Of a stretch of 64,000 nucleotides of DNA, positions 59,765 to 64,000 are shown in pieces (the stretch's first letter is position 1; each line of letters starts with the position of its first letter). Source of the DNA: Actinomycetales bacterium (lineage in GTDB: Bacteria; Actinomycetota; Actinomycetes; Actinomycetales; Dermatophilaceae); NCBI GenBank assembly GCA_016710645.1, contig JADJVI010000031.1, positions 1-64,000 of the forward strand, written 5' to 3'. The position numbers and the translations under genes are program-made. The notes beneath the pieces were generated by a model, which saw nothing but the letters and a program-made list of their open reading frames with translations, was not told where the DNA came from and did no database searches.

Positions 59765-60402
59765 GGCTCGGGGTGGCGATGCCCCGGGTCGCCGTGATCC
59801 TCACCGCAGTCGCACTCGCCCTCGCTGGAGTCGTGACCGAAGGGGTCGGGGTCGACTCCCGGCATCCAGGTGAGGCCGGCGATCCCCCAGCCGTTGGCCT
59901 TCGCGACCTTGCGGGCCTTGCGGTGATAGCGGTCCTCGAGACGGTCGACATACAGCCGGCCGTTGAGGTGGTCGAACTCGTGCTGCATGCAGCGCGCGAA
60001 CCAGCCGGTGGCGTCGAACTCCAGCGGCTTCCCGGTCACGTCGAAGCCGGAGACGTGGACGAAATCGGCGCGTTTCAGGGGAAAGTGTTCGCCCGGGAAG
60101 GACAGGCATCCCTCGGACTCGGAGTCCTTGTCGGCGCGGCCCTCGGGGATGCGAGACACGGTGAGGATCGGGTTGACCACGACCCCGCGCGGGGCGACGC
60201 CATCCTCGTTGGCCATGTCGTAGACGTAGATCCGCAGCCCGACGCCGATCTGGGGTGCGGCCAGGCCAACCCCGTGGGCGGCGTCCATGGTGTCGAACAT
60301 GTCCTGTACCAGCGCGGCCAACTCTTCGTCGAAGTGCTCCACCCGCGCCGCGACCCGATGTAGCACGGGCTCTCCGGAGATGACGACAGGACGGACACTC
60401 AT
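59761..60402 (-). CDS. def: Peptide deformylase
   Basis: A metal-dependent enzyme removing the formyl group from nascent proteins; 213 residues, including a 30-residue C-terminal extension. Motif 1 GVGLAAPQIG near 46, motif 2 EGCLSFPGE near 99 (metal Cys) and motif 3 QHEFDHLNG near 143 (two metal His) are intact. The tail is Asp/Gly/His rich (GECDCGEDHGDPGHRH) and may bind metal. It is inserted between miaB and miaA, overlapping miaA by four bases. Confidence 0.96.
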   Translation of the reverse strand: MSVRPVVISGEPVLHRVAARVEHFDEELAALVQDMFDTMDAAHGVGLAAPQIGVGLRIYVYDMANEDGVAPRGVVVNPILTVSRIPEGRADKDSESEGCLSFPGEHFPLKRADFVHVSGFDVTGKPLEFDATGWFARCMQHEFDHLNGRLYVDRLEDRYHRKARKVAKANGWGIAGLTWMPGVDPDPFGHDSSEGECDCGEDHGDPGHRHPEP

Positions 60403-60421
60403 GCGGAGAAGTCAAGCACGA

Positions 60422-61999
60422 TCAGCCACATCCCCCAGCGCCGGATGGTGACCCAGGTGCAGCCTGGCCGGCTGCGGGCCGGCCGATGGACGGCATACCG
60501 AGGGAGACGGCTGGTTTGGCCGCCGCGCCCGTCTCCTGCAGCGCAGCCCACGCCGCGCCGCCGGCCGTGCGGCGGACCGCGAAGCTACCGCCGGCAACCG
60601 CGGAGTCAGCCACCAGGTGGTGCGGGGCGCCGTAGGTGACGCCCACCGTCACCAGGTCACCCGGGCGCGGCCGATCGGCGTCGGGACGGTCGGCCGGCAG
60701 GGCGAAGTGCACGAGGCGGTTGTCACGCGCACGCCCGGATAGGCGTCGGGTCTCGGCATCCTTGCGGCCCTCGAAGGGCGCGACGAGAACCTCGACCTCA
60801 CGCCCCTCCCAAGCCCGATGCCCGGCCCAGGAGATCTCCTCCTGCAGCCCGATGAGCCGATCGAAGCGCTCCTGGACGACCGCCTTGGGGATCTGGTCGG
60901 GCATGGTGGCGGCGGGTGTGCCGGGGCGAATGGAGTACTGGAAGGTGAACGCACTGGAGAAGCGGGCCGCGGCGACGACATCGAGGGTGGCTTGGAAGTC
61001 CGCCTCGGTCTCGCCCGGGAAGCCCACGATGAGGTCGGTGGTGATCGCGGCGTCCGGAATGAGCGAGCGGACCTCGTCGAGGATGCGCAAGAACCGGTCG
61101 CTGCGATAGGACCGGCGCATCGCCTTGAGGACGGCATCCGACCCCGACTGCAAGGGCATGTGCAGGCTGGGCATGACATTGGGCGTCTGCGCCATTGCCT
61201 CAATGACATCGGTGGTGAACGCCGCGGGGTGGGGGCTGGTGAAGCGCACCCGCTCCAGTCCCTCGATTTCGCCACACGCGCGGAGCAGCTTGCCGAAAGC
61301 CAGGCGGTCGCCGAACTCGACACCGTAGGTGTTGACGTTCTGCCCGAGCAGGGTGATCTCGACGACGCCTTGGGCGACCAGGGCACGCACCTCGGCGAGA
61401 ATCTCCTCCGGCCGCCGGTCCTGCTCCTTGCCGCGCAGGCTCGGAACGATGCAGAAGGTGCAGGTGTTGTTGCAGCCCACCGAGATCGACACCCAGGCGC
61501 TGTATGCCGAGTCACGGCGGGTCGGGAGCGTGGAGGGGAAGACCTCCAGGCTTTCGAGGATCTCGACCTGGGCCTTGCGGTTATGGCGCGCCCGGTCCAG
61601 CAGGGCCGGGAGCGAGCCGATGTTGTGGGTGCCGAAGACGACATCGACCCACGGCGCCTTTCGCACGATGGTGTCGCGGTCCTTCTGTGCCATGCAGCCA
61701 CCGACGGCAATCTGCAGGTCTGGGTTGGCCAGTTTGGCCGGTCGGAGTTGGCCGAGGTTGCCGTAGAGCTTGTTGTCGGCGTTCTCACGCACCGCACAGG
61801 TGTTGAAGACGACGATGTCGGCGACCTCTGGGCGCTGCGCCTCGGGCACCGCGGCGAGATCGACATAGCCAGCCGTTTCCAACAGTCCAGCCAAGCGCTC
61901 GGAGTCGTGGACGTTCATCTGGCAGCCGTGGGTGCGCACGTCATAGGTGCGTGGCCGATCGGAGGCGGCCGTCGGCGGGTGAGCAATAGGTGTCGTCAT
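60422..61999 (-). CDS. miaB: tRNA-2-methylthio-N6-dimethylallyladenosine synthase
   Basis: A radical SAM methylthiotransferase of 525 residues that adds the methylthio group to i6A37. The N-terminal cluster domain starts TYDVRTHGCQMNVHDSERLAG, with further Cys in FNTCAVRENADNK and VGGCMAQKD. The radical SAM motif is SVGCNNTCTFCIVP near 175. The TRAM domain covers about 400-465. A 50-residue Ala/Gly/Pro tail is an extension. ATG 61999 is supported because TACCCT lies ten bases upstream and the family fold starts near residue 18. Confidence 0.96.
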   Translation of the reverse strand: MTTPIAHPPTAASDRPRTYDVRTHGCQMNVHDSERLAGLLETAGYVDLAAVPEAQRPEVADIVVFNTCAVRENADNKLYGNLGQLRPAKLANPDLQIAVGGCMAQKDRDTIVRKAPWVDVVFGTHNIGSLPALLDRARHNRKAQVEILESLEVFPSTLPTRRDSAYSAWVSISVGCNNTCTFCIVPSLRGKEQDRRPEEILAEVRALVAQGVVEITLLGQNVNTYGVEFGDRLAFGKLLRACGEIEGLERVRFTSPHPAAFTTDVIEAMAQTPNVMPSLHMPLQSGSDAVLKAMRRSYRSDRFLRILDEVRSLIPDAAITTDLIVGFPGETEADFQATLDVVAAARFSSAFTFQYSIRPGTPAATMPDQIPKAVVQERFDRLIGLQEEISWAGHRAWEGREVEVLVAPFEGRKDAETRRLSGRARDNRLVHFALPADRPDADRPRPGDLVTVGVTYGAPHHLVADSAVAGGSFAVRRTAGGAAWAALQETGAAAKPAVSLGMPSIGRPAAGQAAPGSPSGAGGCG

Positions 62000-62090
62000 G
62001 GCACCGACAAGGGTACGTCGCTCGGGAAGCACTGGCTGGCGGGCGAGCGGCTTGATGCTGTCCAGCCCCTCGGGTGGCCGGCGCAAACAT

Positions 62091-62127
62091 CGCGAAGCCG
62101 CCGCCGGAATCCGGCGGCGGCTTCGCG
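62091..62127. terminator. Strong hairpin after the small Cys-rich gene
   Basis: CGCGAAGCCGCCGCCGG (62091-62107) and its perfect complement (62111-62127) leave a three-base loop AAT. It lies 23 bases past the stop of the leftward small gene (62150) and upstream of miaB, so it probably ends the recA-recX-small gene transcript. Confidence 0.85.
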
Positions 62128-62149
62128 TCTTCGCGTCCGCAGCGACAGG

Positions 62150-62308
62150 TCAGCGGCCGAAGAGCTTCTTCATCAGTCCACCCGGCTCGGGCGGCGGGCA
62201 GGAGCACTGGTCGGACTTGGGAACGCCGGCCATGACCTGCTGGACGTGCTGGCCGCAGCCGGACCAGGTCGTCTTGCCGCAGCGGCGGCACTTCACTCGG
62301 CTACACAT
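62150..62308 (-). CDS. Small Cys-rich protein, putative zinc/copper or persulfide stress
   Basis: A 52-residue ORF, MCSRVKCRRCGKTTWSGCG at the N-terminus, then HVQQVMAGVPKSDQCSC and a Pro/Gly tail ending MKKLFGR. Six Cys, with CxxC, suggest a metal-binding ribbon. Small proteins of this pattern are, from memory, common beside CsoR/CstR-type regulators, rhodaneses or copper genes in actinobacteria. ATG 62308 gives the N-terminal Met-Cys typical of the group. A CsoR/CstR-like palindrome lies 69 bases upstream. It sits between recX and miaB, where such a gene is not usually described. Confidence 0.8.
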   Translation of the reverse strand: MCSRVKCRRCGKTTWSGCGQHVQQVMAGVPKSDQCSCPPPEPGGLMKKLFGR

Positions 62309-62376
62309 CGGGTTTGGGTCTCCTCCAGGGGAAGGGGCTCAGCGCGTGTGCCGAGCGGAACATGTCGTCGAGAATA

Positions 62377-62398
62377 ATACCCCCATGGGTATATGGGG
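62377..62398 (-). promoter_or_regulatory. CsoR/CstR-type palindrome
   Basis: ATACCCCCATGGGTAT (62377-62392) has ATACCC and GGGTAT arms. A second inverted pair, CCCCAT (62381-62386) and ATGGGG (62393-62398), overlaps it. Known CsoR-family operators have the same C/G-tract palindrome. It lies right after the recX stop and upstream of the small Cys-rich gene, so it could give that gene its own metal- or sulfur-responsive promoter. AGAATAATAC beside it is the most AT-rich stretch nearby. Confidence 0.55.
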
Positions 62399-62400
62399 AG

Positions 62401-63096
62401 TCAATCTCGCTGGTGTTCGGGCGCGTTCTCGATGACATCGCGGACGACGGAATACACGGTGCCCGAGCCGTAGCCCTTCCGCGCCAGCATGGCGCCCAAC
62501 CGCCTGGCCTGCACCTGAGGCGCCAAGCCGGCCATCGACGCGAGCTTGCGGACCGCTAGGTCTTCGGCGCGAGCTCGTTCGCTCTGTGGGTCCACCCCTC
62601 CGATAGCGTCGCGAGCGACCTCTGGGTCGATGCCCTTCTCGCGCAACTCGGCAATCAGGGCCGCTCCGGCCAGCCCCTTGGTGCGTCGGCGAGAGTGCAC
62701 GAGTTGGTCGGCGAACGCCGCGTCATCGACCAAACCGATCTCACTCAACCGATCGAGGACAGTGGCAGCGATCTGGGGATCGCAGCCCCGCTGAGCGAGT
62801 TTGCGTTCCAATTGCGCCCGGGATCGCGGCCCCATGGCCAGTTGACGCAGCACGATCGCGCGAGCCACCGTCGCCGGGTCAGCGTCCCGGTCGGCTTCCC
62901 GGTCAGCTTCCCGACCCACTGATGGATCGCCATCCCGGTCCGACGCACGCTCGGCAGCCTCGGTCGGCCAGAACCGCCCAGCGGCCGGGACCTCGGCCTG
63001 GTGAGGATCACCCTTCGGTCGAGCCGCAGCGACCGATCCGGTGGCCGCCGCCAACGCCTGGCGTGCGGCGGCCAACCGGTCGTGATCGGCGGTCAC
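62401..63096 (-). CDS. recX: Regulatory protein RecX
   Basis: An inhibitor of RecA filaments, 231 residues, longer than usual because of a 75-residue Asp/Arg/Glu-rich N-terminal region (READREADRDADP). The RecX three-helix repeats include VLRQLAMGPRSRAQLERKLAQRGCD, IGLVDDAAFADQLVHSRRR and GIDPEVARDAI, ending RKGYGSGTVYSVVRDVI. GTG 63096 lies 14 bases after the recA stop, the usual recA-recX coupling. Confidence 0.94.
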   Translation of the reverse strand: MTADHDRLAAARQALAAATGSVAAARPKGDPHQAEVPAAGRFWPTEAAERASDRDGDPSVGREADREADRDADPATVARAIVLRQLAMGPRSRAQLERKLAQRGCDPQIAATVLDRLSEIGLVDDAAFADQLVHSRRRTKGLAGAALIAELREKGIDPEVARDAIGGVDPQSERARAEDLAVRKLASMAGLAPQVQARRLGAMLARKGYGSGTVYSVVRDVIENAPEHQRD

Positions 63097-63110
63097 GCTG
63101 AGGCTCCCGC

Positions 63111-64000
<890 letters not shown>

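Larger units (their letters stand above)
902..60498. repeat. Dispersed 9-mer GTATGCCGT / ACGGCATAC, 61 copies
   Basis: Exact copies counted by eye. GTATGCCGT on + begins at 3290, 4091, 7808, 7829, 9369, 12222, 18161, 19263, 21297, 21920, 22515, 24798, 24904, 27486, 28522, 30180, 32270, 36348, 37104, 38713, 40685, 40938, 42087, 42721, 44008, 46339, 47840, 51246, 52550, 53753, 55071, 57602, 57883 and 59560. ACGGCATAC begins at 902, 1817, 3235, 3499, 9766, 10403, 11314, 14192, 17953, 18412, 21650, 22754, 24640, 25761, 31447, 32787, 33976, 35105, 37144, 38671, 40381, 40913, 51009, 57813, 58412, 59316 and 60490. About 30 further sites keep the core GTATGCC with one changed edge base. Copies lie in coding and intergenic DNA in near-equal orientation (34 to 27). 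The density of about one per kb resembles DNA uptake sequences of naturally competent bacteria; the function here is unknown. Confidence 0.9.

Overview
The window is a gene-dense, high-GC stretch of an actinomycete chromosome. The order of the housekeeping genes (recA-recX-miaB-miaA-dapF-hflX; holA-rpsT-lepA-hemW-hrcA-dnaJ-rsmE-phoH-ybeY-era-leuA-recO-uppS; dusB-dgt), an isoprenyl transferase and PIG-L deacetylase of actinobacterial type, a DUF222/HNH protein of the mycobacterial '13E12' kind and many apparently leaderless promoters fit the Actinomycetota, probably Micrococcales near Intrasporangiaceae/Dermatophilaceae. The family placement is inference from protein style only. Both ends cut a gene: dgt at the left and recA at the right.

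Layout. 1-4.3 kb: dgt, a DUF3806-like gene, a YdeI-like gene and dusB, then a small unknown and an alpha/beta hydrolase, all leftward. 4.5-6.3 kb: a glycosyltransferase and a polysaccharide deacetylase. 6.4-9.0 kb: glyS, a small membrane protein and a tandem GNAT acetyltransferase. 9.1-12.4 kb: a Zur-boxed zinc importer operon znuA-znuC-znuB-zur. 12.6-17.6 kb: an accessory patch with an HNH/DUF222 protein and a tandemly duplicated two-gene cassette (DUF6318-like lipoprotein plus PKD-like secreted protein) in which both lipoprotein copies are frameshifted. 17.6-20.5 kb: a ZIP metal transporter and a divergent YczE/MocR pair. 20.5-24.8 kb: uppS, recO, an AlkB-like dioxygenase, and leuA behind a leucine-rich leader peptide and attenuator hairpin. 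24.9-27.6 kb: an M4 metallopeptidase, a PIG-L deacetylase and a methyltransferase. 27.6-35.1 kb: the leftward operon hrcA-dnaJ-rsmE-HIT-phoH-ybeY-corC-era, led by a CIRCE element. 35.2-44.2 kb: a DUF3097 gene, hemW, a structured non-coding interval, a tyrosine phosphatase, lepA, a lone PemK/MazF-like protein, a small secreted protein, rpsT, a hydrolase and holA. 44.2-57.3 kb: an aminotransferase, a DinG-like helicase, an MFS exporter, a secreted coiled-coil/transglycosylase-like protein, a large glycoside hydrolase, ACC deaminase, a membrane protein, hflX and a lipoprotein. 57.3-64 kb: a methyltransferase, dapF, miaA, def, miaB, a small Cys-rich protein behind a CsoR/CstR-like palindrome, recX and recA.

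Two signals are not explained by ordinary gene content. First, the 9-mer GTATGCCGT (or its complement ACGGCATAC) occurs 61 times by my count, about once per kilobase, on both strands, in genes and intergenes, where well under one copy is expected by chance. It even forces rare ATA isoleucine codons and forms an inverted pair between convergent genes, which is how DNA uptake sequences behave in Neisseria and Pasteurellaceae. Second, 37572-37797 holds a run of seven back-to-back small hairpins, most with UUCG or CUCG tetraloops, followed by a strong terminator-like hairpin, in a 554-base gap without a convincing gene; it looks like an undescribed structured RNA read on the + strand.
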